A DNA stretch of 64,000 nucleotides from Tranzscheliella williamsii (GCA_023212725.1 JALBYF010000078.1:1-64000), one strand, 5' to 3'; counted from the stretch's first letter, positions 41,072-52,462 are shown. The notes: generated by a model from the sequence alone, not told the origin. Translations and numbers: made by a program.

Positions 41072-41077
41072 CACGTG
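41072..41077. promoter_or_regulatory. CACGTG E-box (possible Pho4/NUC-1-type site)
   Basis: A perfect palindromic E-box in the context GCACGTGC, about 825 bp upstream of the acid phosphatase start. The hexamer is short and could occur by chance or serve another bHLH factor. Confidence 0.35.
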
Positions 41078-41512
41078 CCCGATTCAAAGCCACGGATATC
41101 GATCCGATAGCCGTCCAATTCGGCCGGATGTCCGCCGCACTTTCACCGAAGAGCAGACAACTACGGATCAGACGCCTTTGGAAACGCGTTTCTACGCCCC
41201 ATTCGAAGCACGAATGCACTGGAAACACTTTGAAGCTGGAGCGGTGGGCCGAGAAATGCGTTTCCCGAGGTCCTTGAGAGGTGCTTTGACTCTTACTGGT
41301 AGCTTGGGGAGCGCCGAAAGGTGCGCTGCCCCACCTCTGCGTGATTTGCAGCCAGCTTAGTGAGTTGCAACTCTGCAGCGAACAGCACGATCGGCTTCGC
41401 CGAGACGCACCACAGCCGGCAAGACCGCCGGCAATCGATCCGCAGGCGCGCATTAGAGCTCCGCTGTAGTTCTACCTGCACTTCGTGGTCTTGTAACGCA
41501 CCGCGGTCGAGC

Positions 41513-41546
41513 CCTTTGCTCAGCACGTTCCTTTGCTCAGCACGTT
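41513..41546. repeat. Exact 17-bp tandem duplication in the acid phosphatase upstream region
   Basis: CCTTTGCTCAGCACGTT is repeated twice head to tail without a mismatch, about 355 bp before the start codon. Each copy holds GCACGTT, the weaker core recognised by Pho4-type factors. Confidence 0.75.
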
Positions 41547-41792
41547 CCTGTCCACACGAATCTTTGAGGGAGCGAGCCGGACTGGACCGAGATCATGAGA
41601 ATAGAGTCCCACTCTGCCTGTCTGCGACTTAGTGAGCGGCCTTCGGAAGCCTCCCAACCGTTGGCCGCTTGAATCCTCGCCTGCGATGCGAGTCGCATCC
41701 AAGAAGGATCGGTTGCCTCACGTCCGACGCGACGATGCCACCCTCTCGAAGAGCATGCATACATGTGAAGTCGTTCGTGGCCAAAGAAAAAG

Positions 41793-41800
41793 TATATAAG
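41793..41800 (+). promoter_or_regulatory. Candidate TATA box of the acid phosphatase gene
   Basis: TATATAAG lies about 100 bp before the ATG at 41901, a suitable distance for a regulated fungal promoter. Confidence 0.6.
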
Positions 41801-41900
41801 TTAGCTTCCATATTGGCTTGTCGCCCGCCCACTTTCCCTGTGGTTGGTGTTCAGAGTTTGTTGTCGCCCTTGGAAGTCACTATCGAGCTGCTATTCCGTC

Positions 41901-43574
41901 ATGCACTTTCCGACCCATCTGGTAGCGCTGCCGGCCTTGTTGGCCACGACCGCATCAGCAGCATGGCTTCCCCACCTGGATGCGGTCAACGCTTCTGCGC
42001 CTTCCGCCACCGACGCCAGCCCTAGCACCCCCTTTCCCACCGATGTGGGCTACTTGGGCAAGACAAAGAACGGTTCCGCCCCGTTCCTCGCCGTTACCGA
42101 CCGCATCAACGGTACACTCAAAAACAGCGCTGTCGAAACAAGGTGGTACGCAACCGATGACAGCCGTCGCTCGCAGACAAACGACGATGAGGAAGATGGT
42201 TTCAACATCTTCCAGCATCTTGGCAACGTAGCTCCTTACTTTTCGTCTCCTCTCTTCTCCGACTTCCAAAAGAGCCATGCCGTGCTCCCCGACAAGTGCT
42301 CCGTCTCACAGATCCATGTACTGCACAGGCATGGCGCCCGCTATCCTACCTCGTTTGCTACCGAGGGCGCCCCCTTCTTCGGTGCCGTGATGGCCAACGT
42401 TTCCAAGCTGCAACACCCGCAATCCAACTTTTCCGCTTCAGGTCCGCTCGAGTTTCTCAACGACTGGTCCTACGAGCTGGGCGCTGAGGTTCTCGTGCCG
42501 CTAGGAGCGCAGCAGCTTTTCGACTCTGGCGTGCACCACTACTACCGCTACGGAAAGCTGTACAATGCCACCACGCAGAAACACAAGCCGGTCATCCGAA
42601 CCACCAGCCAGTCCAGGATGCTCGACTCGGCAAGATACTGGACGCTCGGATTCTTCGGCTGGGACGCTCCGGACAAGATTAACCTCGAGGTGATCCTCGA
42701 AGGCGGCGAGGGCCTGGGTTCCGCCGATGCTTTCAACAACACGTTGGCATCCTACGACACTTGCAACAACTCGGATACCATCACCATCGGAGACACTTAC
42801 CTTCGCCCCACGTGGGATGCGGTCTATCTGCCCAACATCACCCAACGCCTCCAGCGCTACGTGTCTGGGCTCACCCTCACCGACGACATGGTCTACGGCA
42901 TGCAGAGTCTTTGCGCCTACGAGACCGTCTCGCTTGGCTACAGCAACTTCTGCGGCCTCTTTACCAAGGCTGAGTGGCAAGGCTTCGAGTACGACCTCGA
43001 CCTGCAGTTTTCTGGAAACTACGGCATCATGTCGCCCAGCGGCAAGGCGCAGGGCATCGGCTGGGTCAACGAGTTGCTCGACCGGCTCACCAACACCACC
43101 TTTGACGCCGCCAGCGTCACTACCGAGAATACCACGCTGGACTCCAACCCTACCTACTTCCCTCTGGACCAGACCATCTATGCCGATTTCTCGCACGATG
43201 ACATCCTGGTCTCGGTCTTGGCTGCCCTCAACTACACGCAGGTGGTGGGCGACTATCTGGACCCGTCGCACCCCGACCCGGCGCGCACCTTTGTGCTGAG
43301 CCACATCACGCCCTTCGCCGCGCGCCTCGTCTTCGAGATTGTCGAGTGCGGCAGCGAGCCCAAGCAGTACGTCCGCACGCTGCTCAACGAGGCCGTCATC
43401 CCCTATAGCTCCGCCCAGGGATGCCCCGACGGCGCCGCTCTCTGCCCGCTCGCCGACTTTGTCAAGTTCCAGCAGACCCACGCCGCCAAGGACGCCAATT
43501 TCGACACCGCCTGCTTCGGTGTCAACGGCACTGATTTCATCGTCACTGGCCCTGCCACCAACGGCACCGTCTAG
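41901..43574 (+). CDS. Secreted histidine acid phosphatase / phytase
   Basis: From the ATG at 41901 the protein is 557 aa; the longer open frame upstream lacks an ATG. It begins with a signal peptide (MHFPTHLVALPALLATTASA). The phosphate-binding signature RHGARYPT starts at Arg143 (nucleophile His144), and the proton-donor HD pair is His432-Asp433 in ADFSHDD. Many N-x-S/T sequons (e.g. NTTFDA, NYT, NGT) and several Cys fit a glycosylated secreted enzyme. The family removes phosphate from organic phosphates, including phytate, at acid pH via a phosphohistidine. Fungal phytases and PHO5-type acid phosphatases share this fold, so the substrate cannot be decided from sequence alone. The upstream region has TATA and Pho4-like motifs. 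Single exon. Confidence 0.93.
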   Translation: MHFPTHLVALPALLATTASAAWLPHLDAVNASAPSATDASPSTPFPTDVGYLGKTKNGSAPFLAVTDRINGTLKNSAVETRWYATDDSRRSQTNDDEEDGFNIFQHLGNVAPYFSSPLFSDFQKSHAVLPDKCSVSQIHVLHRHGARYPTSFATEGAPFFGAVMANVSKLQHPQSNFSASGPLEFLNDWSYELGAEVLVPLGAQQLFDSGVHHYYRYGKLYNATTQKHKPVIRTTSQSRMLDSARYWTLGFFGWDAPDKINLEVILEGGEGLGSADAFNNTLASYDTCNNSDTITIGDTYLRPTWDAVYLPNITQRLQRYVSGLTLTDDMVYGMQSLCAYETVSLGYSNFCGLFTKAEWQGFEYDLDLQFSGNYGIMSPSGKAQGIGWVNELLDRLTNTTFDAASVTTENTTLDSNPTYFPLDQTIYADFSHDDILVSVLAALNYTQVVGDYLDPSHPDPARTFVLSHITPFAARLVFEIVECGSEPKQYVRTLLNEAVIPYSSAQGCPDGAALCPLADFVKFQQTHAAKDANFDTACFGVNGTDFIVTGPATNGTV

Positions 43575-44124
43575 TAGCCTTTCGGCCCATGCCAACCGCT
43601 TCGAATATCCTCGACACCCTATCCGCCATATTCGCGCTGCTGTGTTGGCAGCAGCATCCTATCACGGAAAATTACATAGATTCGTTTTAGATGTTGCACT
43701 ATCGCGGATCGAGTGGCCGTGGTTGTACATGTCTATCCTGGTGTAGCGGCCTGGCTGGTATATGTTCCGGCCTGTTAACTGTGGCCGGCCGGTGAGGATC
43801 GGTACGGAAATATCTGCCGACGCCTCGCGAACTGTTACCGCACCGCCGCAGAAAAAGCCGACGCGCGACCCCGCGTTTTAAAAGTGCGAGAGCGTCACCG
43901 CCTATTTCGGCCTCTTGCTTTGCCGTGCCATTGCCTGCTGGCCCGTTGTGCTGCTGACCCTGTGGTGCTGCCGTGTCTGCGGTGGTGCTCCAGGAAAGCT
44001 TAAAACCTAGCGCCGCGGCTTGGCTTGCCCGCTTTGCTTCTCTGACACGACGCGAAACGGTTACACCACGAGTCGACACCCTCTGTTGGCGCTTTAGCCT
44101 ACCGCATCCTACGCCACCTGAACA
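43575..44124. other. Intergenic region between acid phosphatase and SDR
   Basis: A 550-bp tandem-gene gap that includes the phosphatase 3' flank and the SDR promoter. I see no gene or repeat in it. Confidence 0.45.
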
Positions 44125-45262
44125 ATGTCGGAGAACAGACCAAAGGGGCGAACGGAGCTGCTGGAGCCGAACTGGGCGCCGCATGAGGAAGTGAGGCGGC
44201 TTGGGGAGGATGTGTTGCACGGGCCTGCGCTGGAGGAACACGTAGTGGTGGTGCTGGGGGTGGGGCCTGGGCTGGGGCTTGCGATCGCCGAGGTGTTTGC
44301 GGGGCGCGGGTATACGACGGCGATTCTGAGTCGGTCAGAGGAGCGGTTGGCGGGCTGGGCGAAGGAGTTGGATGCGCGGGCGGTGGCGTTCCGGAAGGCG
44401 GCGGGGGTGCGGGTGCGGGAGGGGGAGGTGTTGTCGGCGGCGTTTGGCTGCGATGTGCTGGATGCGGACGCCATCACGCGCGCCGTGGAGCGCGTTGCTG
44501 CCTTCTGGCCGCACAAGAAGCTGGGCACGGCGTGCTTCAACGCCTCGGTCCGTCGCCGCGGCGCCTTCCTCGACCAGCATCCACACCACCTGCGCGACGC
44601 CATCGGCGCCTCCATCGTCGGCGGCTTTTCTTTCGCCCAGGCTGTCCTCCGCCACATCGAACCACACGGCCTCGGCGGCTCTCTCCTGGTCACCGGCGCA
44701 ACCTCCTCCACCCGCGGCCGCGAAGGCTTCGCAGGCTTCGCCGCAAGCAGTACGTACCCACACCACCAACCCCAACCCCCCCCTCCGGCCCGCCGCCACC
44801 GCGCTGACACACACCCACCCGCACCAACCCAGAATCCGGCCTCCGCGCCATCTGCCAGGTACGCATGCGCCGCCGCCCCGCCGAATCGCACACCTCCTAA
44901 CCCACATCATACTTACATCCGTACCCCTCCACCGCACAGTCCGTGGCCCGCGAGTACGGCCCCAAGAACGTCCACGTCGCCCACATCATCGTCGACGGCC
45001 TCATCGAGTCCGACACCGCGCTCGACCACCTCGGCATGCCCAAAGGCAGTCGCTTCCCGCACGGCAGCGTGAGTACTTGCACCCTCCTCTTCTCCACCCC
45101 ACCAACCACGCTCACCGCCATCCACTATCGCCATCTCTCCCGGCATCCCAACAGGCACTCCTGCCCCCACAGATGGCCAAGGCCTGGCTCTTTCTGGCAC
45201 AGCAGCATCCCTCCTGCTGGACATTCGAGATGGATCTGCGCCCAGCGCGGGAACACTGGTGA
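44125..45262 (+). CDS. Short-chain dehydrogenase/reductase (atypical, Tyr replaced by Phe), four exons
   Basis: Exons: 44125-44749, 44833-44858 (26 nt), 44940-45068 and 45155-45262. Introns of 83, 81 and 86 nt all have GT..AG ends. The product is 295 aa. The Rossmann start VVVVLGVGPGLGLAIAEVFA carries the Gly-rich NAD(P) motif. Further segments are AILSRSEERL, ASVRRRGAFLD, SLLVTGATSSTRG and, across the first splice junction, FAGFAASKSGLRAICQSVAR. In classical SDRs the last segment is Y-x-x-x-K. Here the Tyr position is Phe205, while Lys209 (codon split by the intron) is kept. The C-terminus MAKAWLFLAQQHPSCWTFEM plus DLRP matches the SDR subgroup with the W-T-x-E-[ML]-D-L-R-P ending. The substrate is unknown, and the enzyme may be non-classical or inactive. 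Confidence 0.85.
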
Positions 45263-47391
45263 CCGGTCCGTGCCGGGAACCCTCACCGTGCAGCCACCAA
45301 TGCTGCACGTATGTTCTTACACGACACAAGCAGACGTAATTCAAACAGGCCCAGGCAAAATGGTTGAAAGTGTTGAGAAACGTTTTCATTTTTTAAGAGG
45401 TGTCCACAGCTTCCCAAGACAAGGAAGCTGCGAACTTGATTTAGAAATTGGATGCTTGAAGCATGAGAGATGGCCGCTAATTCGTTCGTTGAGAGATGCA
45501 GCACGGAATGGGACATATACCGCCGAGGCATAATAGCTGCAGTGAGGCTGTGACACGGATCGCAGGAATCGTCGAGTAAGTTGGCTGAACAAGGACCTTC
45601 GTTGACAACGGCGCCGACCTGGACATCGACCGCGCCGGCAACGCGAGAAGCGCAATGGCTGCGGCTATCCTCCCCTCCAGCAAGTGTTGATGGAGACACG
45701 ACACTTACAATCACGGCAGACAACAATGCACCGCTGGTAGCATGCCTGATTCCAACCTGGGCAGCAGTGCTACTCATCGAAGTAAACCTGTCATTGGTTT
45801 GGGCGATTGGGGGCGACAGGTTTACTTGGATCGGGCGCGCATTTTTCTGCGCTTTCGACGAAGTCGGCGCATACGCTTCTTCCTCCACTTGGCTCGCATA
45901 TTGACAAAGCTATAGTGGAATGGACGATAAAACAAGTCGAAGGACGAAAAGAGGTGCGAGTGTAAGCAATGTATTCGGGCGAGGCGCTAGAGATGGAAGA
46001 ATCCGTCGGCCAAGACATCCATCAGGCGTACTGCATGGCGGGTGGCGGGTTGCAGTACAGTGCCATGCACATCTAGGCCGTGTTTGATGTGTCGTTCCTG
46101 CCGTCGCCGGACGACGCCAAGCGAAAAGGAGATACCTACCTGACTTGATCAAATGAGAGCTACTTGGTGGAGAGAAAGAGAGTAGGTGAAGTCACGCACT
46201 TCCGCTTTGTACTTGACTCCACCTTTCTGGCGGCATGCCCACTCGCCGCTGCCGCAATCTGCCAGACTTTGGTGCGGCAATGGCCACGAACAATAACCGC
46301 CTGTGGCCCCAGCCCGCTTCGATCACCACATTTCGTCACTGGTCATGTTACCGATCCAGGCGAACACATCACATGATACGCGCTGACTTCGGCCGAGCGC
46401 AGACGAAATACTCTTGAACCCGATCCAGACGTGGTGCATCGGGGATCCGGTTCCGCATTTGAACAAAATGTAACAAATTTGAATCTCCGCAGCGTGAACT
46501 TAACACTCCCTTTTATGTTGCGTACGCTAAATGGCATATCGAGCGCCTTGGTTCGCGGTTCTTTGCTCGCTATGGCTAGAGTAGGATACTGCCATGTCTG
46601 CTACGATACCTCCAGGTCGTCTCAGTAATATTGTCCATCATGGTCTAACGCAAAAAAAGGACCCGCTTCGCTAACCAATGCCTGGTCGAGATGGCCTATT
46701 TGAGCGTGTGATTTTGTACAGTGTTTCGGGCAGAATTTCCGACGAAATAATTGCGTTTGCCAGAACCTACACATATCTGGGCCTTGGAATCAGTGTCCAG
46801 ATGTCAGCGTCGACTCGATCCGAGAGCATAAGAGGCAGGCTGGCATAGCGCCATACGGGCATTCGTGCCGTGGGTATTGGCTGTCGTGAGGTATCCGTCT
46901 TGCGCAATACCTCGTGCTGAAGGCGCACAAGGCCGGCAAGGCGAGCGCCGAGGCCAGGCCGCACAGTCGCGCAGAAACCTCGCCGGAGGAGCAGAAGACC
47001 CGAGACAGGAAAGATAATGCTTTGATCTACGTTTCTAGGAGTACATTTGGATGGCGACTAGGTGGACGGCCTTGATGGACATCAGCGGCGGAGGACGTTC
47101 ATATCAATTCCCGATGGATCGACCGCCAGTGTGGAGCTGCTCTGATGACCACTTGCTGTTCTGGTATAGGTTGTCTCTTGCACCAATGGTTGACTCTCTG
47201 GAGAGGCTTCTGGCAGATTGGCACATGCCTCGGAGCCGCAGCTATCTACAGACGCGATTGCCAAAGGTTGAGGCGCAAAAGATCGGTGCGGAGCGATCGT
47301 ATCGAGGTGAGCATGCTCGTCACAGGGTTTCGTACGGATGCAACGCATGAGCGGGAATGGAAGAGAGTGGCGAGGCATTGCTTGGCGATGC
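45263..47391. other. 2.1-kb gene-free stretch between convergent SDR and RPB6
   Basis: This is long for a convergent 3'-3' gap in a gene-dense region. ORFs present lack ATG starts or protein-like composition. A perfect 13-bp inverted repeat lies at 45780-45827. A small lineage-specific or non-coding gene could be hidden here, but I cannot support one. Confidence 0.45.
45780..45827. repeat. 13-bp perfect inverted repeat (hairpin)
   Basis: AAGTAAACCTGTC (45780-45792) is followed after 22 bases by its exact reverse complement GACAGGTTTACTT (45815-45827). It has no T-run behind it and lies far from both flanking genes. Confidence 0.8.
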
Positions 47392-47956
47392 CTATTCGCT
47401 GACGATGAGTTCAGAGACAGTCCAATCTTCGTAGCTTCCGTCGGGAAGGTAACGCCTAACGACCAAGGGGATCTTCTTGGCCGCGAGCTCCTTCATCGCA
47501 ATCTCGAGAGGGTCTGTCTCGCCCTCGGTGGGTACAAGCACGGGAGCATTCATGGAGATCTGTAAGGCGCGAGTGCCAAGGATTCTGGCACGTTCATATT
47601 TGGTCATATAAGGAGTTGTGATGCGTTCGGCATTAGCCTGCCCTGCCATTGAGGTGGAGGGATCGCCTCCTGCTGAGGAGTGGACGACGCCGTTGGCGGC
47701 AGCATCTGCGGCATCGTCATACTGCTCCTCGCCCAGATCCTCGCCATCGTAGACGGGCTCCTCATCCTCGTAGAAACTGTCAACGCCAAGCGGATGCGTC
47801 AGCGACAAAAGGCGGAGAAGGAAGCGGGAAGGGTGATAAGGAGTAGAGCCATTACGAGCAGAAAGAAAATGTAAGCTAGCATGTCTAGTGCGTACTGGGA
47901 CGAGCAAATTCAGGAGTCACTTACGTCTCCTCGCCTTCGTCTCCTCGATCCGACAT
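47392..47956 (-). CDS. RPO26: RNA polymerases I, II and III common subunit Rpb6 (ABC23), two exons
   Basis: Exon 1 is 47956-47925 ([11 protein letters not shown], last codon split). A 148-nt intron runs from GTAAGT to GACAG. Exon 2 is 47776-47392. The product is 138 aa with an acidic N-terminus ([20 protein letters not shown]). The conserved domain contains [50 protein letters not shown] and [18 protein letters not shown]. This is diagnostic of Rpb6, the subunit shared by all three nuclear polymerases that helps assemble the largest subunit and clamp. Yeast Rpo26 is 155 aa. It is divergent from the chitin synthase gene. RPB2, another polymerase subunit, is also in this window but 36 kb away. 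Confidence 0.95.
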
Positions 47957-49140
47957 GGTGAAGCGGTCTAAGGTAGATTCGGAGGTGGGTCGTGGGGCAG
48001 TGCTTCTGTCTCAATGACGCTGGGACGGGGTGCAAGCGTAGTCCGAAGCAGACGAAAGCTTCCGTGGCGCTCCAGCTGTGTTATGCAGATGATAGATGCT
48101 GGCGTTTGGAAAGCAGTACGGGATGACAGGATGTATGCACTACGGTTACAGGCGACAGCGGCGAAGCAGACGACGACAACGGTAAGGGTTCCGCGAGAAA
48201 AAAGGATCGGAGCACTCCACATGTCGAGCTAAGTGAAATAGCGACATCTCGCTGCATCGGCGATGAGGAAAAGTGGTCGCCAGAGAGGTGAGTTTTTCTG
48301 TTAAGTTGGCTTGTTTGGCATGAAAGACGCGCCGCCAGCGTGACAATAATGCGAAGGTGTTAGACAAAGTCAACTCGGCAAGAAAGGAAAACGAAGGACG
48401 CGGTACATTCGAGCAATCAAAGAATAGCCATTCACGAACTGCATGGACGGGGGACTTTCTATTTCATATAGTACGTGCACATCTTGCGTTTGCAATCGCG
48501 GCTTGGCCACACTATCGAGTCCACTTGCCAAATGAAGATGGAGCTGACCGGAAGCGGACCTTTACTGCTGTTCGATGCGTCACCTGAATACCATGTGATC
48601 TGGCTGAACTGGTGAATGCAAATGTGAGCGGAGTTGGCCAGTGGAGTCAAAGAGCTTCATCGGCAGCTGTCGAAGAGCGACCAACACGGCTAGCTGCTTT
48701 GCGGAATAGAAAGAGAAGTATGATTAATTAATGCTATTCAGGTACCCTACGCTGCAAGATGCATGCATTATCATGCATGTCCTGCCGCTCAACGAAACAG
48801 GCTCTCGGAATCCGCCCCCTTAAGCCCCCCTTTGGCCGCGCCGCCTGCGCCTCGCCTGACCGTCGCCTCTTTCTTAGTCTCGTTCTCCAACGCGACAAAA
48901 GCGCAGCCGCTGGTGGCAATTGGCCTGCACCTTTGCCGGCGTCCTGCATCGACAGGAGCCTCGCTCTGGGACAAGCCATCCACCGACTTCAATCCCAAGC
49001 CATACCTTCCGGATATCGATACCACCTTGCTTCTCTCCTCCCTGCCACAGACTCCCTACGCCACGTCCGTGCTGCGCTCGGATCCCTACGCACATAGATC
49101 GGATTATCACCGGACGTGGGCGACAGCAACTGTAACCTTC
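47957..49140. promoter_or_regulatory. Shared intergenic region between RPB6 and the chitin synthase
   Basis: A 1.18-kb gap between divergent genes. A hairpin CATGCAT-TATC-ATGCATG lies at 48762-48779. The chitin synthase frame is open upstream of its chosen start back to about 48763 but contains no convincing conserved sequence. No other gene is seen. Confidence 0.45.
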
Positions 49141-52100
49141 ATGAGCCGCTATAACGCCCACGGCGGCGGATCCTACGCCCAGGATCACCATTATGCTGAC
49201 CACCAGCAGTCTTACCAAGAGCAGCCGTATCAGCAGTACCAATCTTCATATGACTCTCCCCAGCCTGCATTTCAGGCTGCCCCTGTCAAGCCTCAAAGGT
49301 AAGCTCGCCCTACAGCGCGCCGGCCATCGGGCCACCGCACCGCTAGCCTTCATTTGTCCTTCCATCCCAAGTCCAAACCTTGCTGGGTGCTCGAGCTAAC
49401 AAAGCTCTCGAACTCACCTCGCGTTCCTTTGATCTCTGTACAGACAACCATCGCGACTGAGGTCCAACTCCGCATCAAGTCGCTCCCAGCAGCAATATCC
49501 CCACGCCGTAGAACAAGACTATATACCCCCCGTTCCTTCCGATCTTGCTGCTGGTCGGCAAAGAACAGCACCCCCCTCTACTTCAACCTTTGCCACCAAC
49601 ACTCAGGACAGGGCTGAACCATATCCGAACGACGCCTTCTCTCGCCCTTCCTATCAATCATCCCGTGGCGCCCCTGCCGACCATCCCAGCCAATGGGACC
49701 CCAACGCTAGCTACGACGCCCCGCCAACAGCACCTCTCTACGACCCTACACCCCTTCCTGGTGCAGGTCAGCTTCACGGCGATCCTTCCCTGCCCAGTCT
49801 CGACCTCGGCTCTCGTCATCCCGACGATCCTAATGCGCACCACTATCCCTATTCTGGCGCGCAACCCAGCTTCAATCGTTCCCACAGCTATCAAACCAAT
49901 CCCACTGGCGGCTACTATCCCGCTGACGACGAAAAGAGTGTATACTCCAAGAATAGCATGCAACCTCCGGGCGTCTGGAACGCCGGGAACCACTATCAAG
50001 ATCCGTCTGCTTCTCACTCCATGCTCAATCTCGGACAGCCAGGCTTTCCTCCTTCCAGTTACGGCGCTTACGAAATGCAGCCACCCGCCATGCACGATCC
50101 ATACACCACTGCCGGCGGTCTCGGCGCCCCTGGCGCTCTCATTGCGGCGCCTCCAATGCCTCGCATACAACATCAGGACTCGTCACTGGATCGAGACAAC
50201 CGCGAGCGCATTATGCGCAAACGCACTGTCAAGCGTATCCAGCTTCAGGATGGCAATCTGGTCCTTGACATCCCCGTCGCAAAGAGCATCAGCAGGTCCG
50301 ATGCCAACAATCCAGAATTCAGCGAAATGCGATATCACGCCTGCACATCCGATCCAGATACCTTTGTCGAAGACAAGTACACCCTTCGTCCTTGGCTCTA
50401 CGGCCGCCAGACCGAGATGGCCATCGTTTTGACCTGCTACAACGAAGATGACGTCCTCTTTGCTCGCACCATGGGCGGTGTGATCAAAAACATTGCTCAT
50501 CTTTGTGGTCGCACCAAGTCCAAAACCTGGGGTGCCGACGCTTGGAAAAAGGTGGTGGTCATCATCGTAGCAGACGGTCGAAAGAAGGCTAACGAGCGCA
50601 TGCTCAAGGCCCTAGGCCTCATGGGATGCTACAACGAAGGTGTCATGAAGGATCACGTCCTCAAGAAACCTGTCGAGGCCCATATCTTTGAGTACACCAC
50701 CCGCGTTCAAGTCACCGAAAAGGGCGAGGTGCAGGTCACCCCCTGCCCGATCCAGGTTGTTTTCTGTCTCAAGGAGCAGAATAAAAAGAAACTCAACAGT
50801 CATCGATGGTATTTCAATGCTTTCTGCCGAATGCTACATCCCAACGTCTGCATCCTGCTCGATGTGGGCACCAAGCCGACGGGCACCTCAATTTATGAGC
50901 TTTGGAAGAGTTTCGACAAACATCCATCTGTTGGCGGCGCCTGCGGAGAGATCTGCGTCGATACGGGAAGAGGCTGCTGGCAGTTGGTCAATCCGCTTGT
51001 CGCGGCGCAGAACTTCGAGTACAAGATGTCCAATATCCTTGACAAACCTACCGAATCGGTCTTTGGCTTTATTTCGGTCCTTCCCGGCGCCTTTTCCGCC
51101 TACCGCTACAAGGCTCTGCTGGGCCGACCGCTGCAGATGTACTTCAAGGGTGAAAAGCTGCACTCCGGTGAGGGTAGCAACTCGATCTTTTCGGGCAACA
51201 TGTATCTCGCCGAAGACCGTATTCTCTGCTTCGAGCTCGTCACCAAGGAGAGGGAGGCTTGGCTTTTGCGTTACGTCAAGTCCGCCAAAGCGTACACCGA
51301 CGTGCCGGACAAGGTGCCCGAGTTCATCTCGCAGCGCAGAAGATGGCTTAACGGCTCTCTTTTCGCCTCATACTATGCAACGTGGCACTGGTACCGCATC
51401 TTTACGTCGGGTCAGCCCTTCATGCGCAAGCTCTGGCTCCTTCTCCAAGTCATCTACAATCTTTTCCTTCTTGTCTTCAGCTGGTTCGCCATCGCCAACT
51501 TCTTCTTGGCTTTCTACTTCCTTCTCAACTCGGCGACGAGCACGGGAGGGCACGACCCGTTTGGCGGCCAAGGCGATGCGATTATCGAGATCTTTCAAAA
51601 TGTCTTTATCGCCATGATCATTGTCGTTCTCGTCTGTTCGCTGGGCAATCGGCCTCAGGGATCCAACTTTGCCTACACTTCGGCCATTATCATCTTTGCT
51701 CTTATCATGGGGCTGGCTCTCTATGCTGCGGGCTACACCACCTACCTCGCGCTGGACGCGTCCGGGCTCACTCATACAACCGGATGGACGAAGGACAATC
51801 TGACCGAGCTGTTCAAGACGTCTGGATTCAGGGACATTGTCATCTCGCTGGCTGCTACCTACGTCATGTGGCTCGTGTGTTCGATCCTTCACTTTGAACC
51901 ATGGCATATGCTCACCTCGTTTGTCCAGTACCTGTTCTTGACACCTACCTACATCATCGTCCTGTCGATCTACTCGATGTGCAACACCAACGATCTCTCC
52001 TGGGGCACCAAGCAGTCGACGGGTCCGGCGACGGATCTGGGCGGTGCGACAGGTTCGGCGTCAAAGCAGGACGGCAAGGGGCAGATGGTAGAGGTTAAGA

Positions 52101-52462
52101 TCCCGACCTCTGCGGACGACGCCGAGGATCTGTGGGCGCACTACCGGCAGACGCTGTCGCAGCCAGTGGCCGAGGTGCGCCAGAAGCGGGACCGTGCGAC
52201 CAAGCAGGAGGACCATGCCAAGAACTTCCGGACCAACCTGGTGCTCATCTGGATGTGCACCAACGCGGTGGTCGTCATCGTCTTCACCAGCACCTGGTGG
52301 AACCGGTATGTCAGCAACCACCTCTACCCCGACGCCGCCAGCAGCGGCCAGCCGGTGGTCAACCCCTACCAGGTCGTCCTCTTCTGGTCCACCGCCGGCC
52401 TCTCCGCCCTGCGCTTCGTCGGCAGCGTCCTCTTCCTCCTCCTCCGCATCTTTGGCCACTAG
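49141..52462 (+). CDS. CHS: Chitin synthase, division 1 (class I-III), two exons
   Basis: Exon 1 (49141-49298) encodes MSRYNAHGGGSYAQ... and ends in a split codon. A 145-nt intron (GTAAGC...GTACAG) is followed by exon 2 (49444-52462). The product is 1058 aa. The N-terminal ~250 residues are Gln/Tyr/Pro/Ser-rich and disordered. The catalytic part holds MAIVLTCYNEDDVLFARTMG, VIIVADGRKK, EAHIFEYTT, SHRWYFNAFCRMLHPNVCIL, DVGTKPTG, the general-base motif EDRIL (643-647) and the product-binding QRRRW (683-687). A cluster of membrane helices follows (LWLLLQVIYNLFLLVFSWFA and others), with a last pair near the C-terminus. It polymerises UDP-GlcNAc into chitin at the plasma membrane. The EDRIL/QRRRW layout without a myosin or cytochrome-b5 domain places it in division 1. 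The exact class needs a tree. Confidence 0.95.

Larger units (their letters stand above)
40408..41900. promoter_or_regulatory. 1.5-kb intergenic region between TMEM115 and the acid phosphatase
   Basis: No credible ORF. It contains CACGTG at 41072-41077, an exact 17-bp tandem duplication at 41513-41546 with two GCACGTT cores, a TGATTGTGATTAG motif at 41042-41054, and a TATA box at 41793-41800. Pho4-type bHLH factors bind CACGTG strongly and CACGTT weakly, so phosphate control of the adjacent phosphatase is a reasonable inference but unproven. Confidence 0.5.

Noticed and set aside
42501..43595. 364-codon frame antisense to the acid phosphatase
   Set aside because: Same reason: a by-product of strong codon bias in the phosphatase gene.
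45283..45888. 201-codon frame in the SDR-RPB6 gap
   Set aside because: It has no ATG at its 5' end and its composition does not look like protein. It also overlaps the inverted repeat.
48762..48779. CATGCAT hairpin as a promoter element of the chitin synthase
   Set aside because: The stem is real but short and AT/GC alternating, so it can arise easily by chance. No function can be tied to it.
48763..49140. Upstream extension of chitin synthase exon 1
   Set aside because: The frame is open, but the extra residues look like translated untranslated leader. The ATG at 49141 gives a family-like Tyr/Gln-rich start.
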